The notes: generated by a model from the sequence alone, not told the origin. 47,179 nucleotides of DNA from Branchiostoma floridae (GCF_000003815.2 NC_049985.1:14254261-14301439); one strand, 5' to 3'; positions 10,901 to 22,289 are shown, counted from the stretch's first letter. A program made the numbers and translations.

Positions 10901-13900
10901 ATTTGTTTGAACCTTTAGCTTTGCGCTTGCCTGTCTATTAATGTAGTATACTTTGTCAATCTTCACCTCAATGTAGGGATATCCCTTGGTAACATCATCA
11001 ACTACCCACTGTCGTCCTTCCTAGCTGCCGAGTTGGGCTGGGAGTATATCTTCTATATTCCGGGTGAGAATAAGTGTTAGAAATGGAATTATCGATATAT
11101 CTCGATCCGCAAAGAAGGCTTTCTTTTCGCAGAAACAAATCTATATAGTTAGACAGGAAATGTAGCATATCCAAATAAAAACATAATGTTACTCTTCAAA
11201 TGGTCTAGCCTTACAAACTACTGCTCTGTTTATTGTTATTCAAAAACATTCTTAGATATTATGACAAGCCTCTCCAGCTCTATCCTGCCACTTCCTACAT
11301 ACTGTAATCGAATACCACAGGGTGTTTGCTACATAACCAGTAACCATGGAGGGTTTCCATGAAGGGAAACACAATATTGATGATTCTGTGTTTGTCATTA
11401 GGTCTTACCGGTAGGTACCATGGCTAAACCTTTGAGCACCATTGAGTCGAGAATAATCCTTTAGCTATATGCTGTATAGTAGTGGACAGACCTTTGTTTC
11501 CGATAACGTTTTTAGCCCAGTGGAGGCTTTCTCTGGAATAGTACCTGTTAGTTCACCAACATATTCCAGCACACTTTAAAATGTTCCTGTGCATTTCTAC
11601 GGATTTTTGTTTATAGGAGCTTCCGTAGCAGCCTGGCTGGTGGCATGGTTTCTTCTGGCTTACGACTCGCCTGCAAAACATCCACGGATCCTGGAGGAAG
11701 AACAGAAGTACATCGAAGATGGTATCGGGACAAAGGGACGACAGGTATGATTTTATTTTATACGTGTAGAGTACGGCCTATTTATCACATTATTTCAGTT
11801 CAAAAACATTTTCAGTCAAAAATCTTGTTAACGCCTTATACGTGATAATGGCTGTCACAATGTTTTCACATTATTTCACCAGTTCATTTAGACCCGGTTT
11901 ATACTTCCTACTAGTGAATTAGTGTGATAAAGGGGTGCTATCACATTTTTCACTAGTAGACATAAATCCATTCCTCTTACTAGTGAATTAATGTGATAGA
12001 GTTGTTCTTTCACATTTTGTTACTAGTAGACGCAAATTTATTCCTCTCACTAGTGAATTGATATGATAGAGGGTTCTATCACATTTTTCACTATAGTAAA
12101 CCAAATCAATTCCTCTCACTAGCTATAGTGAATTCGTTAGAGGGGTGCTATCACATTTTTTTTTCACTAGTAGACCAAATCTATTCCTCTTACTAGTGAA
12201 TTAATGTGATAGAGGGGTGCTATCACAGGAGGAAGACGAATAAATTTGTGCCTACTAGTGGTAGCTTCCCTTTATTACATTAGTAACTACTCGTAAGAGG
12301 AATAAATTATCTATTTACTAGGAAAAAATGTGATAGCAGCGCTCTATCACATTAATTCACTAGTAAGAGAAATAGATTTGGTCTACAACTGAAAAAATGT
12401 GAAAGCACTCCCCTATTATATTAATTCATTAGGAAGATGGATAGATTTGGTCTACTAGTGAAAAAAATGCGATAAAACTCCTGTGTCACATTAAGCCACA
12501 AGTAAGAAGAAAAAAAGTTATGTCTGCTGGTGAAAAAAATGTGAAAGCATACCTCTATCACATTAATTCACCAGTAAGAGAGATGAATATATATAGCTAT
12601 AAATCTTATGTTGTCAATGCTTTTGATTGGTCTGCCAGGTCTAATTAAGGCATTCACTACACAATATATACAGTGCAGATCACAATTTCCTTTCCAACAG
12701 AAACCAACAGTTCCTTGGCTGAAAATACTCACATCGCCTCCAGTTTGGGCACTCGTCATTGGACAGTTCAGCTCGAACTGGGGAGTCTTCTTTCTGACTA
12801 CCCAACTGCCGAACTACATGCAGAATGTGTTGGGATTCAACATCAAAACCGTAAGATTGTTTCCTATCACTTTTCTTAATTACCTTTGCTGTGTCCGTTT
12901 GCCACTACATATACATTGTACGTAAAAATATGGTTTTCACCAGTATTCCACTTTGGACCAAAGTGGCTCTTGTTCAGTCGAGATTACAAATATCAGACAA
13001 ATGTGTTTTTACTGTAGTACCTCAGCTCCGTATTTTTTCCACACAATTTGACGAAAGAAGACACATTGCACACAGTATGTATTAGAGGGCCGTTTTTGGA
13101 ACGTTTGGTTGTGAAAAAAATAATTTTTGCATAAGACCTACCGACCAGATGACTAGCTATTAGAGGAATATAACAACAGTCACAAAAGGAGCATGTAAAC
13201 AAAGTCTTACCTGAACAAACTTATTTCTTCAGTCCGCTTTAAGTTGAATGATTGACACAGTTTAGTCTAGCTCTTGCAGTTCTACAATACCCATAACACC
13301 TGCTCACTCTTCTCCAGAACGGCTTGCTGTCTGCTCTTCCTTTTGTCATTGCCATGGTCTCCATGTCGGCGTCAAGTGCTGCAGCTGACCGCTTGATTCA
13401 AATCGGGAAAATCCCTAAAGTGTGGATAAGAAGGGGACTCGTTATTACAGGTAAGCTTTGCAACAGAAGATCAAGTTTATAAAACGCTTGTCTACCTGCA
13501 CAATATATGAGCACACTCGGCCTATATAATGCAGACTATATATTGTTGTTGATGGCTCTCTCAACACAGGGTATACCGGTATGGTGATCTGCGGAGTGAT
13601 CCTGGCGAACCTGACTGGATGTGACCCTGTCTCTGCTGTCGCCTTGCTGTGTATCACACAGGGTTTCAACAGCCTGACTGTGGCAGGATTCCGGGCCGTC
13701 CATGTTGAGTTCGCGCCAAGGTTCAGCGGAGTGACCTTCGCTCTGGCCAACACGGGAGGAACAGTCGCTGGCATCTTCGCCCCGCTGTTGGTCGGACTTG
13801 TCACAGATAATTATGTTAGTATACATGTGTTAGTACTGCTAGTTAACATATATTTGCGAGGTACCCTATATCCGCTGGCTTCAACAAAAGCAGGGTCTTT

Positions 13901-14838
13901 TGGGATATCAAGTCAAAGGACGGTAGTTTCAAACTGCAATACATTCAACATGTTTCCATTTTAAACCATCCGTCGACTGGAGCTAATCCTAAGAGATATA
14001 TCTATAGCAATCACTTATCCAAGCGTTGGTGACATAATGTTCTACAGCTCTATTGGGATATCTACGCATAGATATGAACATGGCATGAACAGATGTATAA
14101 TACTTGCCATGCATGGACTCTTCCAGCCAACCACTGCTGCCTGGTCCGCAATCTTCTATATAGGAGCGGCCATTCAGGGCGTGGGAGGGATTTTCACCGC
14201 GGTGTTCATGCGCACTGACGTCCAGCCCTGGGCTCGAGTTGTGGGCGACAAAAACTCCTTTGATAAGGTTAGTACCGAATGCTTCCTTATGGTGATTTTT
14301 TCAACTAAAGAAAAATAACATTAAAGTTATCTTGTGATGACGAGGCGCGATTCGACCAGAACAATCCGATTTTCCTTGCGGAGATGTTGGCTTGGTTCAA
14401 ATCCCAAGGTTAGATCGGCTTCATCTGTATCTTAACTCTTCCGAATGATGCGATAGCAGACTNNNNNNNNNNNNNNNNNNNNNNNNNNNNNNNNNNNNNN
14501 NNNNNNNNNNNNNNNNNNNNNNNNNNNNNNNNNNNNNNNNNNNNNNNNNNNNNNNNNNNNNNAGCAGAAGCTAGGTACTCATTTTCACCTGATGAAAGTG
14601 AGGGCACAAGATCGGTGACATGGCAGGTTTCGAAATCGGGACTTCTTGGGCCTGAGGCCAACCTGCTGCTGATTATGCCACACGATCTCACATCGACTGG
14701 AGAACGTAGCTAGACTAACTGTTCTTACATGTTTTTATGCAGAATGTCGAGCTGGCCGGCTCGAAGGACCTCGTCATCGCGAATGAACACGCCGAGATGC
14801 CGACGAAGGTTGTGGAGATGCCTAGCACGAAATTATGA
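7948..14838 (+). CDS. SLC17 sialin-like transporter, copy 2 (complete)
   Basis: Complete 12-exon gene for a 533-residue MFS anion transporter. Exons: 7948-8043, 8664-8861, 9080-9163, 9326-9481, 10711-10798, 10977-11063, 11617-11744, 12701-12850, 13318-13450, 13570-13814, 14127-14267, 14743-14838. The ATG at 7948 follows acceptor TCTGGCAG; the cytosolic leader is hydrophilic and ends GGCCL before LADRIPARY. Helix 1 has SRDGFALAVVVMVN, helix 2 GAFFYGYIFTQ, and helix 4 ends GLVG joined to GALFPSLYGIW. The expected E and H of sialin are absent there. LPNYMQNVLGF and DVQPWA are typical of the family. The tail ends STKL. Copy 1 is its nearest relative. Introns hold an 889-base TIR element (intron 4), a hairpin array (intron 7) and an assembly gap (intron 11). 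Localisation is not evident, as no dileucine lysosomal signal is seen in the leader. Confidence 0.92.
9644..10532. mobile_element. 889-base non-autonomous TIR element, intron 4 of copy 2
   Basis: The ends are AGGCCCCCTCTCACTAGACT and, mirrored, GTGTAGTGAGAGGGGGCCT. TAA stands on both sides (9641-9643 and 10533-10535). Copy 1 has the empty site, CAATACTAAAAGTGG near 1314-1328. A 3-base TAA duplication fits PIF/Harbinger-like elements, but no transposase is encoded, so class is tentative. Inside are short repeats of CTAGAGGTGACACAAGC near 9680-9730 and two copies of a GTGACCCAAGAG to GCCAACATGCCTTCAACAG block (about 9785 and 9989). A related, older element with similar ends lies at 23834-24078. 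Confidence 0.75.
11848..12585. repeat. Array of about 10 hairpin-forming units, intron 7 of copy 2
   Basis: Same family and position as the array at 2840-3692. It begins with TAATGGCTGTCACAATG, includes units with the GTGATAGAGGGGTGCTATCAC core, switches orientation near 12230-12245, and ends CATTAATTCACCAGTAAGAG. Unit number and some loops differ from copy 1, so the arrays have changed since duplication while the switch point stayed. Confidence 0.85.
13838..13985. mobile_element. MITE fragment, intron 10 of copy 2
   Basis: Diverged version of the block at 4973-5115 in the matching intron: GAGGTACCCTATATCCGCTGG, GATATCAAGTCAAAGGACGG, GCAATACATTCAACATG and CCGTCGACTGG. Shared position indicates inheritance from the ancestor of copies 1 and 2, not a new insertion. 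Confidence 0.55.
14463..14562. other. Assembly gap (100 N), intron 11 of copy 2
   Basis: A run of exactly 100 N, the usual size for an unknown gap. The flanks align with intron 11 of copies 1 and 3 (GCAGAAGCTAGGTACTCATT follows in copy 1), so no exon is expected to be missing. Confidence 0.95.
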
Positions 14839-15011
14839 GAAGTCTTACCGTGATTTTGCATACTGAGGGGCAATCAAATGAAGACGTTGTGTTGGATAAA
14901 ATTAGGATCAGATGGTGATTTTATGTTCTATAACTGCCAATGCTGTACGCTGACTATTACAAAATACTTAACATTTAGAATGCCAACAACATTACACGAC
15001 TGCGACACAGA

Positions 15012-16235
15012 AATAAAGACATCGTCCTCAAGATGCAAAGAAATATTGTCTCTTCTATTAAGTAAGTTATATGGTACCTGTTTAGATACGTGTCATATGT
15101 ACTAGAATGTACGGGTAGCTTTAGTAACTTTTGCCATGATACAGGCATTAGTTTCAATGGTTTAACTATGGGTGGAGCCACGCCTTTCGTAGTGTTGTCC
15201 TTCCTGTGAGGGTTTGTAGTCTCCCCTTGCAGCTTGACTTGTCTGTCGTTGTTCCATCAAATAGGGACACAAAATATTTAACTATTTTATAATTTTTTTC
15301 TATGGTGGTCAATTAGACAAAGAAAAAATGAGCTTCTTCTTACGGCGAGGACAAACAAGGATTACCATTTTAACTTGAAAGTTCATCTGTGTTGGTACAA
15401 GTCATTCTTGAAATAGTTGAACTGTAATTTCCAACACCAAAATTGGACTCACCCAAATTTTCGACTGTACAGCATCAGTCTTTGTCAAGGAATGAACAAT
15501 CCACTGCTGTTGTGACGTCACGTTATGTAGATAGAACACGTGACTCAGTAAGCAGTGGATTATAGGTTGCAGGAAGTCTATGGAAGTCTATCCTTGTAGC
15601 ACCTAAGGACAAAACCCCTAAAGAACAAAAGTGTGGTGTCATCTATCATATTAAGTGCCAAGGACAGAACATCAGGGGCCCTTTTACAGAAACCTATATT
15701 GGGGAGACTGAGAGATCACTTAAGACCAGGTTCCTTGAGCACAAACGCAAGAGTTCAAAAACCTCAGAAGTTTCCCAACATATACACATAGAATCGCCGG
15801 GTCATTCAGTGTCACTAGACAAAGTTGAAATTTTGGACACAGAACCAGACTTTTTCGCCAGAGGGATTAAAGAAGCAATCTACATCCGGGCTCTACAACC
15901 ATCCCTGAACAGAGACGGTGGGCGCCATAGACTTCCTGCAACCTATAATCCACTGCTTACTGAGTCACGTGTTCTATCTACATAACGTGACGTCACAACA
16001 GCAGTGGATTGTTCATTCCTTGACAAAGACTGATGCTGTACAGTCGAAAATTTGGGTGAGTCCAATTTTGGTGTTGGAAATTACAGTTCAACTATTTCAA
16101 GAAGGATTACCATTATTCAATTGCAATCTTACGTTTGCTAGAAGGATGACGAAATCTATGTTGTATGTTTATTTGAGAAGTGTATCATATCTGTGGCAGA
16201 TATCTACCGCGGCACATGTCAAACCTCTCACTGCT
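15012..16235 (+). repeat. Downstream flank block of copy 2, split by a Penelope-like insertion
   Basis: AATAAA at 15012 may end the copy 2 transcript. From about 15030 the family's conserved downstream block runs to 15369 and resumes at 16104 after the inserted element, continuing to the AAACCTCTCA stretch near 16230. The uninterrupted form is at 6217-6670. No gene is seen in the block. Confidence 0.65.
15370..16103 (+). mobile_element. Penelope-like element with GIY-YIG endonuclease end and perfect 179-base inverted repeats
   Basis: A 734-base insertion flanked by GGATTACCATT at 15359-15369 and 16104-16114 (11-base target duplication). The empty site is present near 6539-6550. Bases 15405-15583 and 15925-16103 are inverted copies with no difference by eye. 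Between and into the right arm, about 15584-15985, a reading frame gives [47 protein letters not shown] and LNRDGGRHRLP, ending at TAA. These are the GIY-YIG, zinc/His and catalytic Glu regions of the Penelope-type endonuclease. The reverse transcriptase part is missing, so the element is 5'-truncated and not autonomous. Identical arms suggest a recent event. Confidence 0.88.
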
Positions 16236-16466
16236 AACCCAAGGTTACCGATCTTCAGGGGCGGATTCTCAATAGTCATCGTTGTCATGGTGAACAGTTC
16301 CTCACCTGTCAATCAAACTGGCACCTACCAGCTCTGCCCGAGCAGTGGGTCAGAAAATGCATCCGCACAGGTGGGAACATATCCTGGTTATCATCCATGG
16401 GTTCCATCACTTTCTTTAACACACAAGGAAGTTAATTCTAAATTTAGGGTTCAGACTTTTGTAAGA

Positions 16467-16874
16467 TACCGACTGATAAGTATCTAATACCAGCTCAAAA
16501 AAGAACAAGAAACAGTCATGACTTCAAGTACCAGAGTTTCCAAGCTAGGATTGATGTGTTCAAAAATTCGTATTTTCCCAGAACTATCGTAGATTGGAAT
16601 TTGTTATCACCAAGCACAGTAGGGGCATCTTCTCTGGATAGTTTTAAAAAACGATTGCAGATAGATGTGCAAAAGTTAGGTGTGACGGATCGTTCAGTGT
16701 AATATAACCAGCTGCTGCCGCACCGCGTGCCTGCGAAGCTGGTGTGTTACGCCGAATGGCGGTTATACCGGCTATATAGATACAGATACAGATACAAGAT
16801 AATGACATAGTAATACATACATACATACATACATACATACATAATCATACTCTTGTCGAGTTGTAGCATTAACA
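16467..16874 (+). mobile_element. CR1/L2-like LINE 3' fragment, intron 2 of copy 3
   Basis: Absent from the matching intron of copy 4, where CTTTTGCAAGACAATGACA is continuous. A frame from about 16482 reads IPAQKRTRNSHDF, DVFKNSYFPRTIVDWN and ASSLDSFKKRL, then stops at 16700. This is the characteristic C-terminal end of reverse transcriptases of CR1/L2-type LINEs. The 3' end has short repeats of GATACA and then an ATAC microsatellite (16813-16843). AAGATAATGACAT occurs at 16796-16808 and 16875-16887. 5'-truncated and dead. Confidence 0.75.
16813..16843. repeat. (ATAC)n microsatellite
   Basis: About seven tandem ATAC units follow the LINE 3' end, likely grown from its tail repeat. Confidence 0.9.
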
Positions 16875-17486
16875 AAGATAATGACATCGGGTCCCAAAGA
16901 CATCTTGTTTACTAATAGGAATAGTCAATATGATGTTAATTACAGCTTTGTGATGTTAACTATAGCTTTGTGACTGTATGTGTTGATGGTCCACTGCTTG
17001 TCAAATTGTGATAATTTCTACTGTTGTATGAGCAGAACGATCAAGGGGAACTGGACTGGACTGAGAGCATACAGGGAGTTCTACTTGGTTCCTACTTTTA
17101 CGGCTACATCGTCACACAGGTGAGCAATTGAGAGCCTATAGATTTTTTGGACATACATCGTACATTCGATACCAACTCGACCAACAACATAGTTATGTTT
17201 ACCTTCATGGAAGGGAAACATATTGCTTTTGCTACGTTTCTTCCTATCCGATTCTTCTCAAAACAACTAAGGTTAATGGCATTTACTGGACGGCGGTCAC
17301 CACGTTACTAGTGGTGTACATGTGTCAGAAATCCTGTGGGGTTCAATTACATAATGCAGCAACTGGCAGCTAAAAGAGACCTGGAGAGACTTGTCATCCT
17401 GTACAATGAATGTGTTTGAGTATACAATGGATATGTTTGAGTATGACTTAAGAGAGATGTGGATTATTTGGCTAGACCATGTGAAG

Positions 17487-17712
17487 GTCCGCGAGGTAAC
17501 CTATATTCGTTGTTTTTGAAAAAGGGTATTTACAGATATCAAATCGAAGGACCGTGCTTTCATCTTCCATGTGGAACCACAGTTGGAAGCCACCTTCACG
17601 ACGTCCAATTGCAATATTTTGAAAATACATTTTGTATTGCAATTTGTTTAAATATCCTGTTTTTAAAACAACGTATAACGTTATTGCGTACGCCGCGGAT
17701 AAAGGTATTACA
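17487..17712. mobile_element. MITE (GGGGTAACCTATAT family), intron 3 of copy 3
   Basis: Contains GAGGTAACCTATATTCG, GATATCAAATCGAAGGACCG, a central CAATTGCAATATTTTG and the right end CGCCGCGGATAAAGGTATTA. Copy 4 has the same element in the same intron (25216-25490), so it was present before the copy 3/4 duplication. The left terminal part is eroded here. Confidence 0.6.
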
Positions 17713-18170
17713 TGTTGAGTTGAATTGTCTGTTACTCGGATCGAGTTGATTGTCCGTGGTGTGCAAACATTTCTTTATCTCTCCTAATAGGTCTTAGGTG
17801 GCTTGTTAGAGCAGAAGTTTGGCGGCAAGATTGTGTACGGCATGAGCATGTTGGTTACAGGGGCTCTGAACGCTCTCAGTCCTGTGGCCTCGCGGACGAG
17901 TCCTTGGGCGATGTTTGCTGTCAGATTCTCCATGGGATTGGTGTCGGTAAGTTATACACGTAACGTTATATCCTTAACCTTACATAACGTCAACAATAAA
18001 AGTGCGTTATATACTTCAGACAAATTTGAGAGCACATGTGTTTTCGTGAAAATGATTATGATATTTGCAATTTTATGAGATTGCACAGTCAATTCCACAT
18101 TACCAAAGGGCGTTTCTTGCCTTTTGTTCTAATATTTTGGAAACTTTTGTTGCAATTTTACTCTGATAAG

Positions 18171-18930
18171 AATGAATGACCTTTATTGTACATTTGTGCT
18201 CAAACAAAGTACAGGTCGTAGCGCTAGTGATAAGGTACAATTTTGACAAAAAAGGTATCTTATCATCTCTACATATGCTAATACATTCAAGTATGTACAA
18301 GTTCAACTTCTTCTCGCTTCTTAAAACAGCTATATCATAAACATAAGGACAAATGGAATCAATAATATATGGTTTATCTAATTGCATGAGAAATATGAAT
18401 TTTTCCGTGGTATTCAAGTATCGGAAATTTGGGAACATATGTTGTATATTTTGAAAAAGGACGTTTCTTTCGTTGTTGTATAAAGTACAGTCAACAATAA
18501 AGTGACACTCATCCTCTATCTTATTCAAGTTACAGTATTGGCAGATTCTTTCTTCCAGAGGAATGTGGTTATGTCGGCCTTTTTCAATGTGAAGTTTATG
18601 TGAACTAATGCGGAGCTTTGTGATGGCTGTTCTGTGCCGAATGTTTGCAATCTTTAAGTATTTCTCGTCGTTGTAAGTAGTCTTAAGTAATCTGTATGTT
18701 CGTAATTTATTGTTGTTGCGCATTGCTGTTACGAAAGATTGAAGGTACATATCTTTTAAACGTTGGTCGATGGATGGAATTATTTGTGATGGATTTAGGA
18801 CAGATGATATGGGAGAATGCCAGACATAGCCAAAACCACATTCCTCTGGCGTCTTGCGGACTCCAGAAGCCCAGCATTTAGCGCCTAATGTGTCCAGTTC
18901 AAGTTTACACAAAAGAGCGTCTACTGATAG
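18171..18930 (-). mobile_element. LINE ORF2 C-terminal fragment, antisense, intron 4 of copy 3
   Basis: Compared with copy 4, about 760 bases are inserted after CTCTGATAAG and before CTATTCCAACATAGATTC. The minus strand holds a long open frame (18100-18984, of which the ends are host intron). It contains RHRTAITKLRISSHKLHIEKG and a CCHC-type knuckle, CQYC then HFIVDC (spacing C-x2-C-x9-H-x4-C), with DECHF context typical of the end of LINE reverse transcriptase proteins. The 3' tail on that strand is AATAAAGGTCATTCATT. It is a 5'-truncated retrotransposon, not a host gene, despite the open frame. Confidence 0.75.
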
Positions 18931-20049
18931 ACTATTCCAACATAGATTCATCATTTGTTGCAACGTGTTCGAATATTGATACAATATTTTGTAACTGGGT
19001 CAGTGGGCTTGGAAGAGGGCGATTCACACATCCCTGCCAAGTGCACGAAATGGTGTCTGTCTGCCAGACTTTACTAACCACCATTCTACTCAAGGGAGTG
19101 TTGTTCCCCACATTATACGGAGTCTGGAGCCGATGGGCACCTCTTGCCGAAAGGACCAGCCTTCTGGCAATCTGCTACATAGGTAATAACTTGAAACGTT
19201 CGGTTCCTCGGTTGAAAAATATCACACTCTATCGTACTCCCGAATGATGTTGTGACCAGCTTGAATAGTATGAAAGGTAGTACAAAAGAGCACGTAAGCG
19301 TGATTTAAGCTATTTATGATTTATTCATACCTTTGCATTAGCCTTTGCATTGACGTGGTCTGTTTTGTCCAATCGTCACATCAATGTAGGAGCGCCCCTT
19401 GGTAACGTCATCAACTACCCACTGGCGTCCTTTCTAGCGGACGAGTTGGGCTGGGAGTATATCTTCTATGTTCCTGGTAAGAACACATGTTGAAACTGTA
19501 ATAATATATTTCAATACAAGGAATTCAAAGTTGTGTATTTGCAGAGAAAACGACACGGTATGCATGTGAAAAGGTATTACGTACTGATATAAAAATCTAA
19601 CATTTTTTGTCCACAATTTTTTCCGGTACAGAGGTAATATGTGTTTTTGGTTGAGACTATAGGTTTTTTGGTTGAGATTATATGTTTGTAGTTCAGTGAA
19701 AGATTTTGGTGGAATTAGCAGCTGTTTTCGATTCATTAGCTGGCACCCTTCAACCTGAATCAATGGTTTTAAGTGATCCAATTGACTTCTTCGGCTTTTG
19801 CTCATAGCTGGTCTTGTAGCTGCCTGGTTCGTGGCATGGCTTCTTCTGGCTTATGACTCGCCTGCGAAACATCCACGGATCCTGGAGAAAGAACAGAAGT
19901 ACATAGAAGATAGCACCGGAATGAGGGAACGGCAGGTAGCAAGTGATTTGTTATTTCAATCTTTTTCTGACTTATGTTTTGATTGATAGAACATATATAT
20001 TTATATATATTATTTTGAGATGAAAACATACACTATTCTTCTCTGACAG

Positions 20050-20086
20050 AAACCAAAAGTTTCTTGGCCGAAGTGTTGTCACCTTG
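20050..20086 (+). pseudogene. Relic of a second exon 8, copy 3 intron 7
   Basis: CTCTGACAG followed by AAACCAAAAGTTTCTTGGCC and GAAGTGTTGTCACCTT matches the acceptor and first 36-40 bases of exon 8. It resembles exon 8 of copies 5 and 6 (GTGTTCTCGTCACTTCCG) more than the working exon 8 of copy 3 (GTTCTCACATCGCCTTCC). It stops abruptly at the telomeric tract. The functional exon 8 starts 293 bases after this relic ends. Confidence 0.75.
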
Positions 20087-20212
20087 TAACCCTAACCCTA
20101 ACCCTAACCCTAACCCTAACCCTATATAACCCTAACCCTAACCCCTAACCCCTAACCCCTAGTCATAGTCATAGTCATAGTCATAACCCCAACCCTAATC
20201 ATAACCCTCTTC
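20087..20212 (+). repeat. Interstitial telomeric repeat (CCCTAA)n, intron 7 of copy 3
   Basis: Tandem CCCTAA units, some with an extra C, then four AGTCAT units and degenerate CCCTAA copies. The C-rich strand is on top. TTAGGG is the common animal telomere repeat. It abuts an exon 8 relic on the left. The same arrangement in copy 4 (27195-27368) shows it predates that duplication. Confidence 0.92.
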
Positions 20213-21376
20213 TTTACATATAGCCTGCCTTGTTACATGTATCTCTTGTCGGTGCCTTTGGATAGGTCAAGTGAGCGCCAAAAAAATTATAGTACGGTAC
20301 TTACTTTAGCATTGCTTCAAACCACTGTTCTATCAATAAGGAACTAAGAATTCATAAGATTTTGTTTGACATCAACAGAAACCAGCAGTTCCTTGGCTGA
20401 AAGTTCTCACATCGCCTTCCGTTTGGGCACTCGTCATTGGACAGTTCAGTTCGAACTGGGGAATCTACTTTCTGACTACCCAACTGCCGAACTACATGCA
20501 GAATGTGTTGGGATTCAACATCAGAACGGTACGTCTTGGTGTTCTCAGTTACTCAATAACATTTTTCTGTGTCCGTTCGTCTATAGGTCCCCTCTATGTG
20601 ATTTACGTGCAAACAATATGACAAGAGATACTATCTCGTGGCGCGGACTAGGCTGAGATCATTAGGTCATGATGCGAACAGCGGGGAGTCGAGATGTTGG
20701 CAGATGAGAAACGTTTAGTTGTTTAAAAAGAATCCCCTCATCAAACGTTGACGTCAAGGGGGTACAGAAGTCTTACATAACGCCATTTAAGTCCCATTCC
20801 CTTCTCTAGAACGGCTTGCTGTCTGCTCTTCCGTTCGTCCTTTCCATGGTCACCATGATGGCCTCAAGCGTTGCAGCTGACCGCTTGATTCAAGGCGGGA
20901 AAATCCCCAAGGTGTGGATAAGAAGGGGATTCGTTATCACAGGTAAGATGTGCAGCAACTCAAGATCAAGTTTCTAAAACCTCAGTTCTAAGCTATATGA
21001 TTATGAGCACACTGACGTCCGGTATGATTTGACTTATGTACTTTCTATACAGCATTTTCCGGCAACGTGATCTGCGGAGTGATCCTGGCAAACCTGACTG
21101 GATGTAACCCGGTCGTCGCTGTCTCCCTGCTGTGTATAACAGAGGGTTTCAACGGGCTGACTGTGGCAGGATTCCGGGCCGTCCATGTTGAGTTCGCGCC
21201 AAGGTTCAGCGGAGTGACCTTCGCTCTGGCCAACGTTGGGGCAACATTTGCTGGTATCCTCGCTCCGCTGTTGGTCGGATTTGTCACCGATAATGATGTT
21301 AGTACGAGAAATTTTGTACCGTAACTAGTCATTAGCCCTAGCTCATCTTACACAAACAACAATGTCATTCTTTCTA

Positions 21377-21380
<4 letters not shown>

Positions 21381-21430
<50 letters not shown>
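21381..21430. repeat. (TA)n microsatellite, intron 10 of copy 3
   Basis: About 25 TA units. The matching place in copy 4 is a shorter TA run followed by an assembly gap (28562-28661), so the gap is probably the same microsatellite. Confidence 0.9.
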
Positions 21431-21432
<2 letters not shown>

Positions 21433-22289
21433 ACAGATATTATACTACATTTAACAATTTATTTTATCTCAGTGCTAACGTTGCACCATTACCATCTATG
21501 TAAACAGTATGAAATCATGAATGCTGGTTGACTCTTCCAGCCAACCCCTGCCGCCTGGTCCACAATCTTCTACATAGGAGCGGCTATTCAGGGCGTGGGA
21601 GGGATTTTCACCGCGGTGTTCTTGCGCACTGACGTCCAGTCCTGGGCTCGGGGAGAGGGCGACAAAGGATCCTTTGATAAGGTTAGTACCGAAGGCTTCC
21701 TTATGGTGATAAGTACAGAAAAATAACATTTAAGTTATCTTGTGATGACGAGACGCGATTCGACCCGAGCAACCATGCTGTTTAGCTAGCGAAGTTCTTG
21801 AGTTAGTCCATCAACCGATAGAGCAGATTTGGATTTGGTTACAAATAAACATTTTCTTTAGACCGACTTCATACGCATCTTAAGTCTTCCGAGTGATGCG
21901 ATAACAGGCATGCTCCTACTCTTTTTCGAAAGGTGTGGTGGGTTCTTTAACTCTCCATTTTATGTCCTATCCGAGATCTCCATTTTACGTCCTATTCGAG
22001 GGACGCCCCTACCAGAAGCTAGGTAGTCATTTTCACCTGAGTGAAGTGAGGAAAGTCTTTCCCAAGAGTACAAGATCGGTGACATGGCACCTCTTGAGCC
22101 TGAGCCCAATCCGGCGCTGCCGATCACGCCAAACGATCTCACATCGACTGGAGAACGTAGCCAGACTAACTGTTCTTACATGTTTTTATGCAGAATGTCG
22201 AGCTGGCCGGCTCGAAGGACCTTGTAATCGCCAATGAACACGCCGAGATGCCGATGAATATTGTGGAGATGCCTAACACGAAATTATGA

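Larger units (their letters stand above)
16250..22289 (+). pseudogene. SLC17 sialin-like transporter, copy 3 (5'-truncated; possibly still coding)
   Basis: Promoter, first exons and the first half of exon 2 are gone. Spacer sequence ending AAGGTTACC joins exon 2 in the middle, at about 16250, near CTTCAGGGGCGGATTC. Remaining exons: about 16250-16370, 17036-17119, 17791-17946, 19095-19182, 19390-19476, 19808-19935, 20379-20528, 20810-20942, 21053-21297, 21541-21681, 22194-22289. All splice sites are intact and there are no stops, with 435 residues from exon 3 to TGA. The helix 1 arginine (FRGGFSIVIVVMVN) survives, but the leader and first half of helix 1 do not. The undamaged exons suggest either a recent break or use of another promoter. 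An open frame from ATG 15918 inside the Penelope arm runs in frame through exon 2 to the donor. Closest to copy 4. Odd change: DVQSWA instead of DVQPWA. Confidence 0.8.

Noticed and set aside
16021-16060. Hammerhead ribozyme in the Penelope inverted repeat (CTGATG, CTGTACAG, TCGAAA)
   Set aside because: Penelope elements can carry hammerheads, but the CTGANGA core lacks its last A, and I could not form helix I around the GTC downstream. The second element has a different hairpin at this place. A covariance-model search would settle it.
18100-18984. Long minus-strand open frame of 294 codons as a host gene
   Set aside because: Its centre is the C-terminal CCHC region of a LINE protein, both ends run into host intron, and the matching intron of copy 4 lacks it. 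It is called as a retrotransposon fragment.
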